Positions 33,919 through 41,957 of a stretch of 51,418 nt of DNA are shown one piece after another; the first letter of the stretch is position 1; the number at the start of each line of letters is the position of its first letter. The stretch is from Sediminicola sp047612485 (GTDB lineage Bacteria; Bacteroidota; Bacteroidia; Flavobacteriales; Flavobacteriaceae): contig JBLGAT010000009.1 of the NCBI GenBank assembly GCA_047612485.1, positions 1 through 51,418 of the forward strand, written 5' to 3'. Below the pieces are notes generated by a model. It was not told the origin of the DNA, did no database searches, and worked only from the letters and a program-made list of their open reading frames with translations. Position numbers and translations under genes: made by a program.

Positions 33919-35391
33919 ATGAAAAAGATGTTTTTACTGTTCTTAGGGATAGGTATGTTCGTTGCTAGTTGTAGTAAAGACGATAATTCTATCGTTAATA
34001 CAGATACCCCAGATCCAATTGGCACTGTGGATGTTACCGTACAAGACTTTATGTGGAACGCCATGAACCTATGGTATTTTTGGCAGGCGGATGTTCCAAA
34101 CCTATCCGATACTAAATTTTCTACCAATGCCGAATACACTGCCTTTCTAGAATCAGAGTCGGATCCTAACCTTTTCTTTGAGAATAAATTACGTTTTTCT
34201 GAAGACAGGTTTAGTTTCCTTGCTGAGGATTATAAGGAATTAGTGCAGTCCTTCGCCGGTGTATCCAAAAGTAATGGCTTGGAATTTGGGCTCTCCTTTT
34301 ATGGGGAAGGCAATGATGTTTTTGGTTACGTTAGATACGTCATTCCCAATTCTGATGCATCTACAAAAACTATACAAAGGGGTGATCTTTTTACTGGTGT
34401 GAACGGAGTTTCCTTGAATGCTGATAACTATATTGACCTTCTATTTGGGGATGCAGATGGATATACCCTAAATATGGCAGATATAAACAATAGCACCATT
34501 ACGCCAAATAACAGGGAGGTAGCTTTGACGAAGTTTGAAGGCCTTGTGGAAAACCCCGTTTTTCTTACCAAGACCATTGATATAAATGGCAAAAAAATAG
34601 GGTATCTTATGTACAACGGTTTCACCCGTAATTTTGATGAAGATTTGAACAATGCTTTTGGAACACTAAAAGCAGCTGGGGTAACAGATTTGGTCTTGGA
34701 TTTTAGGTACAATCCTGGAGGTTCTGTGAACTCTTCCCGCTTGTTGTCCAGTATGGTCTACGGCACCAATACAAACCAATTATACATACGTCAACGTTGG
34801 AACAGTAAAATTCAATCACAATTTACTTCTGCCCAACTAGAAGATTATTTCGCCGATAAAACTGGAACTGGGAGCGCCATTAATACGTTAAACTTGAGTA
34901 AAGTCTATGTTTTGGCTACAGGCAGTTCAGCTTCTGCCAGTGAATTGGTGATGAACGCCTTGGATCCTTACGTGGAGGTTGTTCATATTGGTACTACAAC
35001 TAGGGGGAAAAATGAATTTTCCATTACGTTGGTGGATAACGAATCCAATAGTTACATCTATAGCTCATCTTCAGAAAACAACATCAAATCCAATAACTCT
35101 TGGGGAATACAGCCGCTCGTGGGCAGAAATGAAAACTCTGTTGGCTTTTTTGACTATACTGCAGGGTTTACACCAGATATTGAACTTCGAGAAGACTTGA
35201 GTAATCTTGGACAACTTGGAAATGTAAACGAGCCATTGCTGGCTAGGGCCATTCAAGAAATTACTGGGGTTTCTGCAAAAATAGACTTTACAGTAAAAAT
35301 GCCAGTTGACCTATTGAGCAGCTCCAAAATGTTCAAACCAATGCGCGATAACATGTATTTGGATAAAGAGCTTCCAGCTTTTAAGAAATAA
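33919..35391 (+). CDS. S41 family C-terminal processing peptidase lipoprotein
   Basis: A 490-residue lipoprotein (lipobox FVASC, lipid on C18) with a tail-specific protease domain. A PDZ-like part lies at about residues 110-200 (GYVRYVIPNSDASTKTIQRG, DLFTGVNGVSL) and the catalytic domain at about 215-420 (KKIGYLMYNGFTRNFDEDLN, LVLDFRYNPGGSVNSS, GSSASASELV with nucleophile S339, and K364 in TTRGKNEF 25 residues later, as in the CTP family). It probably cleaves envelope proteins at the cell surface or in the periplasm. It is divergent from the ECF sigma operon and followed by a 20-base bidirectional terminator. Confidence 0.92.
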   Translation: MKKMFLLFLGIGMFVASCSKDDNSIVNTDTPDPIGTVDVTVQDFMWNAMNLWYFWQADVPNLSDTKFSTNAEYTAFLESESDPNLFFENKLRFSEDRFSFLAEDYKELVQSFAGVSKSNGLEFGLSFYGEGNDVFGYVRYVIPNSDASTKTIQRGDLFTGVNGVSLNADNYIDLLFGDADGYTLNMADINNSTITPNNREVALTKFEGLVENPVFLTKTIDINGKKIGYLMYNGFTRNFDEDLNNAFGTLKAAGVTDLVLDFRYNPGGSVNSSRLLSSMVYGTNTNQLYIRQRWNSKIQSQFTSAQLEDYFADKTGTGSAINTLNLSKVYVLATGSSASASELVMNALDPYVEVVHIGTTTRGKNEFSITLVDNESNSYIYSSSSENNIKSNNSWGIQPLVGRNENSVGFFDYTAGFTPDIELREDLSNLGQLGNVNEPLLARAIQEITGVSAKIDFTVKMPVDLLSSSKMFKPMRDNMYLDKELPAFKK

Positions 35392-35400
35392 GGTAAGTAC

Positions 35401-35450
35401 TAAACATAAAAAAGGGCCTAATGTAAAAACTAGGCCCTTTTTTATGTTTA
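35401..35450. terminator. Bidirectional terminator between S41 peptidase and the B12 surface lipoprotein
   Basis: A perfect 20-base inverted repeat (arms 35401-35420 and 35431-35450, with core AAAAAGGGCCTA / TAGGCCCTTTTT) around a ten-base loop. The A/T ends serve both strands, so it can stop both convergent genes. Confidence 0.92.
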
Positions 35451-35463
35451 TCAATGTATCTAT

Positions 35464-36525
35464 CTAGTTAAAATATATTCCTCCTGGAATAATACCTGTG
35501 GCTACGGTTTTAATAACACTATTGATAGATAGGTCATAAACTGTTAATGATCCCTGACTTGCAAAGTCCTTGGCATCCGTACCGTACAGCTTACCATCGG
35601 CAACGGCCATGGTGTAGAAAGACACTCCTCCTAATCTTGGACCAGATGGCAATGAACTATCAGAAGTGCTCATTTTGTAGACCGCCCCATTAAGTTGATA
35701 GTACAAGTCCATACCATCTGTACATAAGAGTCCAGGGTGATCTGTAGCTTGAAATTTCCAAGTATTTACAACCGTATTATTGGAGGTATTTATTTTTGTG
35801 AGCACACCTTCAGTTTCGTCATTGGTATAACTGGGATTTCCTCCAGCCAGCACCCACAAACTGCCCTGATCATCCAACACAAGGGAATTGGGTACATTCC
35901 CTACCGTTATGGTTTCCAAAACAGTATTGGTATTGGCATCAATGGCCGTGACCTTGTTGTTCTGCCCATAGGCGCCCTGATGTGCCACATAAACAGTATT
36001 ATCATTTGCTACAATATCCTCGGGGCCCAATACAACCGAAATTGTCCCTTCTACGGTGAAATTTTGCAAATTGACGATTGCTACATAATCATCGGTTTCA
36101 TCAAATGGATCCCCCCAGTTGGTTACATAGCCGGTGTCGTTAACAGCGGCAAAATACCTTGGGTTCTCCAAGCCATCGGTAATAGAACCCAATTTTTCAA
36201 AGGTGTACCTATTAACAACAGTGATCTTATTGGAGTTGTTGGCCACAATATAAGCTTGGTCCCCAGCAAATCCGATCGACTGCACAATATTGCCCAAATC
36301 CTCACCATTAACCTTATTGTATATGGAACTTTCTGTAACACTAAGTTCATTGGAAATAAACGTTACCGTTCCCGTTCCGTTTCCAAAAGGCCCCTCATTG
36401 GAGACCAGGATTCCATTTTCATAAGCTCCCAATGGTTCTTGTGGTGTTTCTGGATCATCTTTGCTGCAGGAAACCGTCAATAGGTTGATCAAAAAAATTG
36501 TCGCTAAAATTGATATGCTTTTCAT
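35464..36525 (-). CDS. BtuG-like beta-propeller surface lipoprotein
   Basis: A 353-residue lipoprotein (LLTVSC, lipid on C20) built of repeated YncE-like propeller blades: NGILVSNEGPFGNGTGTVTF, QAYIVANNSNKITVVNRYTF, DTGYVTNWGD, NTVYVAHQGAYGQNNKVTAI, VPNSLVLDDQGSLWVLAGGN, MAVADGKLYGTDAKD. It fits the DUF5074/YncE surface-protein group. It lies 13 bases after a TonB receptor gene under a cobalamin riboswitch. In Bacteroides the equivalent lipoprotein BtuG binds vitamin B12 at the cell surface and hands it to BtuB, so the same job is likely here. Role is from context and fold; binding residues were not verified. Confidence 0.8.
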   Translation of the reverse strand: MKSISILATIFLINLLTVSCSKDDPETPQEPLGAYENGILVSNEGPFGNGTGTVTFISNELSVTESSIYNKVNGEDLGNIVQSIGFAGDQAYIVANNSNKITVVNRYTFEKLGSITDGLENPRYFAAVNDTGYVTNWGDPFDETDDYVAIVNLQNFTVEGTISVVLGPEDIVANDNTVYVAHQGAYGQNNKVTAIDANTNTVLETITVGNVPNSLVLDDQGSLWVLAGGNPSYTNDETEGVLTKINTSNNTVVNTWKFQATDHPGLLCTDGMDLYYQLNGAVYKMSTSDSSLPSGPRLGGVSFYTMAVADGKLYGTDAKDFASQGSLTVYDLSINSVIKTVATGIIPGGIYFN

Positions 36526-36538
36526 TGTGCTTGCTTGT

Positions 36539-38380
36539 TTAAAATTTAGTTATGAATTGAAGATTGAAATTTCTGTTGGGCATTGGTCTATAGGCCACAT
36601 TTTGATAGTTCCTGTTGTATAGGTTGTTGATTTTTAGCCCAAGGGTACATTTCATTTTTTTTGAAAGACTAAAATTATGTTCCAAACCTATATTGGATAT
36701 ACTATATCCTGGCAGCCCATCACTGTTATCCGTTGTGATAAAAACAGATCCATTATACAGCCATTGATAATACAGATCCCATTTTTTTATCTGATAGGCC
36801 AGGTTGGAAGTAAATTGGTGTTCAGGAACATAGATCAATTGGTTTTTGGTTTCCTTGTCCACGGATTTGGTATATGCGTATAAATTTTTAAAATGCAATT
36901 GGTGCTTGCCCCATGTTTTCTGTAATTCAAGTTCTAACTCTGCCCCATATTGCATAGCTTCCTCAACGTTTCTTGGACTGAAAATTCCAGAATTATCTGG
37001 CCTCCATTGGATCAGATTATCAGATGCGATATAAAATGTAGTTAGATTTATCCGATATCCTTCACCTTTGATGTTCTGCCCTAATTCTGCCTGCGTTGAA
37101 GTTTCTGGAATAAGATCTTTGTTCCCTATGGCTCCAGCTCCGGACCAATACAGATCGTTGAAAGTGGGGATCCTATAGTTCTTGGAGGCATTAAAATTGA
37201 TGTCATATTCCCTGGATACTTGAAATTTACTATCAAAGGATATAAGCAAGGGACTGCTGTAATCTGTCACCACTTCCTGTCTAATATTTAGCCCATAATT
37301 GAATTTGGTCGTTAAATCATGGGAAAACATCAGAGTTCCCGTTGCTTGGTTTCTTGTTGCATTTTCTATACTGGAGCCTTCCGCCTCTAAAGTGCTCAAC
37401 TCCCCTATTCCGTTCAAGGTTATATCTCCAAGTTGATACTTGGCATCGTAGTTCAGGATATAGGTGTTGGTGCGACCAAAGCTAAATTCTGGTCTTGCCC
37501 TGTTAAAGTAATACCGATATCTTTCGTACAAGTGTGCCACCTTAAGTCGCTGTACCTTCCTATCATTAAAATGACTCCATTCCACCAAAGAACGTGCAGT
37601 AACATCCCTATAATTGTCATTTGACGGGGCAGTTAAAGTACCAGAGAAGTTCCTATTGCCATAAAACGTAGTGTGATGGAACTTAAATAATTGGGACTTA
37701 GAAACTATATATCCAAGGGAGGCATTGATATTTAGGTTTTCAAATGCTCCATTTTCATTTTTTCTATCCGTACCCAAATAGGTATAGTCATTATCAGAAG
37801 CATTGTAATTGACACCAAAATTCAAGGAAACCTTTGGTGAGCCATATGCCGTCCCATAATCAATCCTTCTAGTGTTAAAACTCCCATATCCCAATTGCAG
37901 GGTATTAGAAAAATGTTTTTCGAACAAAAAAGAATCATTCAGTAATATGCTTCCTCCTATGGCTCCGCTTCCATATTGTACGCTGCCCCCTCCACTTCTT
38001 ATGGATACCGAGCTATAATTATTTGGGATTATGGTGTTGAAGTCGGTTTGCCCGGTCAACTGGGAATTGATGTTGATCCCGTTCCAGATTACAGCGGTTT
38101 GGGAGGCATTGGTACCCCTAAAGGAAGCGGAAGACACCATGCCATAGCCGTTTTCCTTAAAGTATATATTGGAATTAAATTGCAAAAGATTCGTCAGGGA
38201 AGGTCCACTTCTGCTAATTGTAGAATCGGTGAGTACTTGTACCTTTAGCCCTTTTGAAAAATGCCTCAGTTTGGCATCGCTCAAAATTACCTCGTCCAGA
38301 ACAATGACACTATCCTGTTGCCCTGCACCCATCCAAAAGGATAGAAGTGATAAAATTAAAAGTAGCTGCTTTATTTCCAT
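36539..38380 (-). CDS. btuB: BtuB-like TonB-dependent cobalamin receptor
   Basis: A 613-residue outer membrane receptor with a signal peptide (about 1-20) but no carboxypeptidase-regulatory domain. The TonB box region is DSVIVLDEVILSD. The plug covers about 40-150 (LLQFNSNIYFKENGYGMVSS, ASFRGTNASQTAVIWNGINI, SVSIRSGGGSVQYGSGAIGG) and the barrel continues to the final NLQFITKF, a classical aromatic end. A cobalamin riboswitch lies directly upstream and a BtuG-like gene directly downstream, which fixes vitamin B12 as the most likely substrate. A hairpin at 38388-38410 sits in front of the ATG. Confidence 0.9.
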   Translation of the reverse strand: MEIKQLLLILSLLSFWMGAGQQDSVIVLDEVILSDAKLRHFSKGLKVQVLTDSTISRSGPSLTNLLQFNSNIYFKENGYGMVSSASFRGTNASQTAVIWNGININSQLTGQTDFNTIIPNNYSSVSIRSGGGSVQYGSGAIGGSILLNDSFLFEKHFSNTLQLGYGSFNTRRIDYGTAYGSPKVSLNFGVNYNASDNDYTYLGTDRKNENGAFENLNINASLGYIVSKSQLFKFHHTTFYGNRNFSGTLTAPSNDNYRDVTARSLVEWSHFNDRKVQRLKVAHLYERYRYYFNRARPEFSFGRTNTYILNYDAKYQLGDITLNGIGELSTLEAEGSSIENATRNQATGTLMFSHDLTTKFNYGLNIRQEVVTDYSSPLLISFDSKFQVSREYDINFNASKNYRIPTFNDLYWSGAGAIGNKDLIPETSTQAELGQNIKGEGYRINLTTFYIASDNLIQWRPDNSGIFSPRNVEEAMQYGAELELELQKTWGKHQLHFKNLYAYTKSVDKETKNQLIYVPEHQFTSNLAYQIKKWDLYYQWLYNGSVFITTDNSDGLPGYSISNIGLEHNFSLSKKMKCTLGLKINNLYNRNYQNVAYRPMPNRNFNLQFITKF

Positions 38381-38387
38381 ATCAATG

Positions 38388-38410
38388 AAGACCCTTTACC
38401 CGAAAGTCTT
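38388..38410 (-). promoter_or_regulatory. Hairpin before the btuB start codon (riboswitch expression platform)
   Basis: On the minus strand AAGACTTT and AAAGGGTCTT can pair (with a GG bulge) just eight bases before the btuB ATG. It lies between the aptamer and the start codon, as expected for a translational expression platform; no U-tract follows, so a terminator is unlikely. Confidence 0.5.
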
Positions 38411-38424
38411 TTCATTTTAGTTAT

Positions 38425-38650
38425 GAAATTGGCAGGTCTCCTGACTTGCGTCTTACTACACACCTTCCCATTTATGGTCCTTATCTTTTGAGGACAAGTG
38501 CTGAAGTCATATCAGCATAAACAGTGGCTATTGAAGATGTAGCAAGCACCCAATTAGTAGGGCATAGCTTACAGTTGCGGGAACAGCTTCGGAATCTCAC
38601 CGAATTCCCTTTTAATCCCATTAAAAACAACAGGAACCAAAATTCGGTTC
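38425..38650 (-). ncRNA. Cobalamin riboswitch (B12 element)
   Basis: Read on the minus strand, the element has the conserved order of the cobalamin aptamer: GGTTCCTG, AAAGGGAATTCGGTGAGATT with CCGAAGCTG, TTCCCGCAACTGTAAGC, GCCACTG, GGGAAGG and the B12 box AGTCAGGAGACCTGCC (38446 to 38431), then CCAATTTC closing P1. It lies 45 bases upstream of btuB and should repress btuB and the downstream surface lipoprotein when adenosylcobalamin is plentiful. Confidence 0.95.
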
Positions 38651-38670
38651 GAAATTACTGCTTTTTTTTA

Positions 38671-38678
38671 CAAAAGTC
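38671..38678 (-). promoter_or_regulatory. Likely -7 box for the riboswitch-btuB transcript
   Basis: On the minus strand GACTTTTG differs at one base from TAnnTTTG-type boxes seen elsewhere here (TACTTTTG). It would start transcription near 38664, a few bases before the riboswitch. Confidence 0.45.
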
Positions 38679-38823
38679 GCCCCTTTTTATGTTTAGCTTC
38701 TAGACGATGTATGTTCCGTTGTAGGAAATAGAACTTAAATCTTCTATCCAGATCTCTAAAAAATAGGGACATCACCTTAACCATAACATTCTCAATCGAT
38801 TCCGACACCATTCAAGTTTTAAA

Positions 38824-38851
38824 TTGATTCAAGATTTAAATGCTACTTTTG
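38824..38851 (+). promoter_or_regulatory. Promoter of the ABC transporter operon
   Basis: TTG (38824-38826) and TACTTTTG (38844-38851) are 17 bases apart. The predicted start near 38858 leaves under 20 bases of leader before the first gene, leaving no room for a second riboswitch on this transcript. Confidence 0.65.
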
Positions 38852-38876
38852 CCCATAGACCAAAATCATTAATTTT

Positions 38877-40022
38877 TTGAAAACTTATCCTTATCTAATC
38901 TTATTATTGGCTTTTTGGTCCTGTAAACAGGGACCCAAGGAAGAACTTCCATTATTGATGCCAATTGAAGAAACTGCAATTTCCCATGCCCAAGGTTTCA
39001 CCATCAACAAAGGGTCACAAGGCATTACCATTATTAAAATAACCTCGCCATGGCCAAATGCAGAAGCAGTATTTACCTATGCCTTGGTTCCTAGGGATAA
39101 AATGGCTTTTATAACCTTGAACAGGGATGAATATGACGCCATCATTGCTACTCCCATTGAAAAAATTGTGGTTACATCCACCACTCATATCCCCGCATTG
39201 GAGGCACTGGGAGTTGAGAATTCCCTTATAGGCTTTCCGAATACAGAATATATCTCTTCTGAAAAAACTAGAACCCGCATTGCCCAAAATCAAGTACAGG
39301 AATTGGGCAACAACGAAGCCATCAATGCTGAAATGGTAATTGCCTTGCAACCGGATGTTGTTGTAGGCTTCAGTATAGACAACCGCAACAAAGCTTATAA
39401 TACGATTCAAAATTCCAACATCCCTGTAGTTTACAATGGGGATTGGACAGAAGAAACTCCACTTGGAAAGGCGGAATGGGTCAAGTTTTTTGCCCCTTTT
39501 TACCATCTGGATAAAAAAGCGGATTCTATTTTCTCGGCTATAGAAACCAATTACGCCTCAGCTAAGCAATTGGCTATGAAAGCAAAGATCAGACCTACGG
39601 TTTTAAGTGGAGCTCTTTATAAAGATGTTTGGTATTTACCTGGAGGAAAAAGCTGGGCCTCCAATTTTATTTCTGATGCCAATGCCGACTATTTATGGAA
39701 AAGTTCAGAAGAAACTGGAAGTTTATCCCTAAGCTTGGAAAGTGTTCTTGACACCGCAAAAGAGGCCGACATATGGATTTCCCCATCACAATACACATCA
39801 TACGAGCAATTGGAGGAAGGTAGCAGGCACTATACCCAATTCAAAGCATTTAAAGATCAGAAGATCTATACCTTCGCCAATTCTAAAGGGGCTACAGGGG
39901 GCCTCTTATATTACGAGTTGGCACCCAATAGACCTGATTTGGTGTTAAAAGATCTCATTCATATCTTCCATCCCGAATTGTTGCCAGATCATCAACCATT
40001 CTTTTTTAAACCCTTGGAATAA
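38877..40022 (+). CDS. ABC transporter substrate-binding lipoprotein (BtuF-like)
   Basis: A 381-residue lipoprotein (LLAFWSC, lipid on C16) with the helical-backbone metal-receptor fold of the BtuF/FepB group: EKIVVTSTTHIPALEALGVE, NSLIGFPNTEYI, INAEMVIALQPDVVVGFS, IRPTVLSGALYKDVWYLPGG, ADIWISPSQYTS, and a final YYELAPNRPDLVLKDLIHIF. The start is a TTG at 38877; no ATG gives the signal peptide. Its stop abuts the permease start (TAAATG). The divergent B12 riboswitch-btuB unit suggests cobalamin as ligand; an iron-siderophore ligand cannot be excluded. Confidence 0.88.
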   Translation: MKTYPYLILLLAFWSCKQGPKEELPLLMPIEETAISHAQGFTINKGSQGITIIKITSPWPNAEAVFTYALVPRDKMAFITLNRDEYDAIIATPIEKIVVTSTTHIPALEALGVENSLIGFPNTEYISSEKTRTRIAQNQVQELGNNEAINAEMVIALQPDVVVGFSIDNRNKAYNTIQNSNIPVVYNGDWTEETPLGKAEWVKFFAPFYHLDKKADSIFSAIETNYASAKQLAMKAKIRPTVLSGALYKDVWYLPGGKSWASNFISDANADYLWKSSEETGSLSLSLESVLDTAKEADIWISPSQYTSYEQLEEGSRHYTQFKAFKDQKIYTFANSKGATGGLLYYELAPNRPDLVLKDLIHIFHPELLPDHQPFFFKPLE

Positions 40023-41054
40023 ATGCAGTCGCCCAAATCATATAATACACCTTTTACCATATTATGGTTAGTAATGATCCTTTGCTTTGTGGTCAATATC
40101 AGTTTGGGATCTGTAGCCATTCCTTTTGTGGAAACCTTAAAAAGCATTTTTAATGAGCCAACCACCCATGAGGCTTGGAGTTATATCATTTGGAATTATA
40201 GAATCCCAAAGGCATTGACCGCTGTGTTGGTGGGAAGTGGACTCGCCTTAAGTGGCTTGCTTATGCAAACGCTTTTTCGTAATCCTTTGGCCGGGCCATT
40301 CGTTTTGGGCATCAGCTCTGGAGCAAGTTTGGGTGCTGCTTTGCTTATAATGGGTTCTTCCTTGTTCTCTGGCATTTTCACCTTCGGCTTGGTCAATGAT
40401 GTCACTTTGGCCATTGTGTCCAGCATTGGTAGTTTTTTAGTGCTTCTGGCGGTCATGGCGGTAGCGTCCAAAGTAAAGGATACCATGGCACTGTTAATTA
40501 TAGGTTTAATGTTTGGCAGCATCACGGCGGCAGTGGTAAGTGTGTTGTCCTATTTCACCAATGCCGAAAAACTTCAGCAATATATCTACTGGTCTTTTGG
40601 TAGCCTGGGGAACCTGTCTTGGTCGCAATTAGGGCTTTTGTTTGTTATACTAACAATTGGTCTCCTTTTAAGTATTGCAGCCATTAAATCTTTAAATGCC
40701 ATGCTCTTAGGGGAAAATTATGCCCGTAGCCTTGGGGTGGACATTATAAAAAAGAGGTTTTTAATCATCCTTGCCACAGGACTGCTCGCAGGTGGCATTA
40801 CGGCCTTTGCCGGGCCCATTGCTTTTGTAGGGCTAGCAGTACCCCATTTGACAAGGCAAATTTTCAATACCACTGACCATAAAATCCTTGTTCCCGCAGT
40901 ACTTTTATATGGCGCAATCCTGATGTTGGTCTGTGATACCATCGCGCAATTACCAACTTCTGCCAATGTGTTGCCCATTAACGCCATAACCTCCATTATT
41001 GGTGCCCCTGTGGTTATCTGGCTATTGGTCAGAAAGAGGAATATGATATTTTAG
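40023..41054 (+). CDS. FecCD-family ABC transporter permease (BtuC-like)
   Basis: A 343-residue inner membrane permease with about ten hydrophobic helices. FecCD/BtuC signatures include WNYRIPKALTAVLVGSGLAL, SGLLMQTLFRNPLAGPFVLG, ISSGASLGAALL, WSFGSLGNLSW, ARSLGVDI, TAFAGPIAFVGLAVPHLTRQ and TSANVLPINAITSIIGAPVV. It pairs with the substrate-binding lipoprotein (no gap) and the ATPase that follows, completing a cobalamin or iron-chelate importer. The start ATG directly follows the upstream stop codon. Confidence 0.95.
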   Translation: MQSPKSYNTPFTILWLVMILCFVVNISLGSVAIPFVETLKSIFNEPTTHEAWSYIIWNYRIPKALTAVLVGSGLALSGLLMQTLFRNPLAGPFVLGISSGASLGAALLIMGSSLFSGIFTFGLVNDVTLAIVSSIGSFLVLLAVMAVASKVKDTMALLIIGLMFGSITAAVVSVLSYFTNAEKLQQYIYWSFGSLGNLSWSQLGLLFVILTIGLLLSIAAIKSLNAMLLGENYARSLGVDIIKKRFLIILATGLLAGGITAFAGPIAFVGLAVPHLTRQIFNTTDHKILVPAVLLYGAILMLVCDTIAQLPTSANVLPINAITSIIGAPVVIWLLVRKRNMIF

Positions 41055-41099
41055 TAAGAAATCAATTGACACGACTATAAACAAGTAAAGTTACAGAAC

Positions 41100-41894
41100 A
41101 TCAAGAATACAGATCCACATACCGCCCTTAGCACCAAAGACCTTACCATTGGCTATCAAAACAAAAAACAACAAAATTGTATTGCCAAGGATGTTGCCTT
41201 TTCCTTACAAGAAGGGGAATTGGCCGCGATTGTCGGTATCAACGGTATAGGCAAATCTACTTTGTTGCGCACTTTGGGAAAGGTGCAACCTAAATTGGCC
41301 GGGGAAATCCTTTTGGACGGTAAGAAATTGGAATCTTACGACCCTTTGGCCTTGGCCTCAAAAATAAGTGTGGTATTGACAGAGCCCATTGCTTCTAAAA
41401 ACCTAACCGTTTTGGAACTTATCAGTCTTGGAAGGCAACCCTATACCAATTGGATAGGTGCTTTGACCAAATTGGACAAAGAAAAAATAAGCAAGGCCAT
41501 AGGAATGGTACAAATTGAGGACCTTCAACATAAAAAATGTTATGAACTGAGTGATGGGCAACTCCAAAAAGTTATGATTGCTAGGGCCTTGGCACAAGAC
41601 ACGGGCATAATGCTACTGGATGAGCCCACCTCCCATTTAGACCTATACCACAAAGTTCATATCTTAAAACTATTGCGACAAATAGCACATGAGACCAAAA
41701 AGACCATTCTTTTCACCACCCACGAAATTGAAATTGCCATTCAATTGTGCGACAAGATGTTGATTATGGAAAAAGAACAGAGCAGTTTTGGGGAACCCTG
41801 TGAACTCATCACCAACAAAAGTTTTGAAAATTTATTCCCTTCGGACACCATCACTTTTGACAGTCAATCTGGATCGTTCAAAGTTAAAAAGTAA
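41100..41894 (+). CDS. ABC transporter ATP-binding protein (BtuD/FecE-like), start codon unclear
   Basis: A FecE/BtuD-type ATPase. Walker A is GINGIGKST, the ABC signature is LSDGQLQKVMIARALAQDTG, Walker B is IMLLDEPTSHLDL, and the switch histidine is in ILFTTHE. The reading frame is open from 41070, but no ATG, GTG or TTG occurs before TTG 41220, which would delete the first strands of the fold. The sequence KNTDPHTALSTKDLTIGYQN from 41103 looks like a normal N-terminus, and the preceding codon, ATC at 41100, is the best-placed start (264 residues). It lies 45 bases after the permease stop. The start is unproven. Confidence 0.82.
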   Translation: MKNTDPHTALSTKDLTIGYQNKKQQNCIAKDVAFSLQEGELAAIVGINGIGKSTLLRTLGKVQPKLAGEILLDGKKLESYDPLALASKISVVLTEPIASKNLTVLELISLGRQPYTNWIGALTKLDKEKISKAIGMVQIEDLQHKKCYELSDGQLQKVMIARALAQDTGIMLLDEPTSHLDLYHKVHILKLLRQIAHETKKTILFTTHEIEIAIQLCDKMLIMEKEQSSFGEPCELITNKSFENLFPSDTITFDSQSGSFKVKK

Positions 41895-41957
41895 GAACTT
41901 CGTTCAATGATAATTTAAGATCAATCCTTTATCTTTACCTCAGAGAACTTATTAACA

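Noticed and set aside
35737..36483. A 248-residue plus-strand open frame opposite the BtuG-like gene
   Set aside because: It is antisense to a well-supported propeller gene in the riboswitch operon and shows no domain or promoter.
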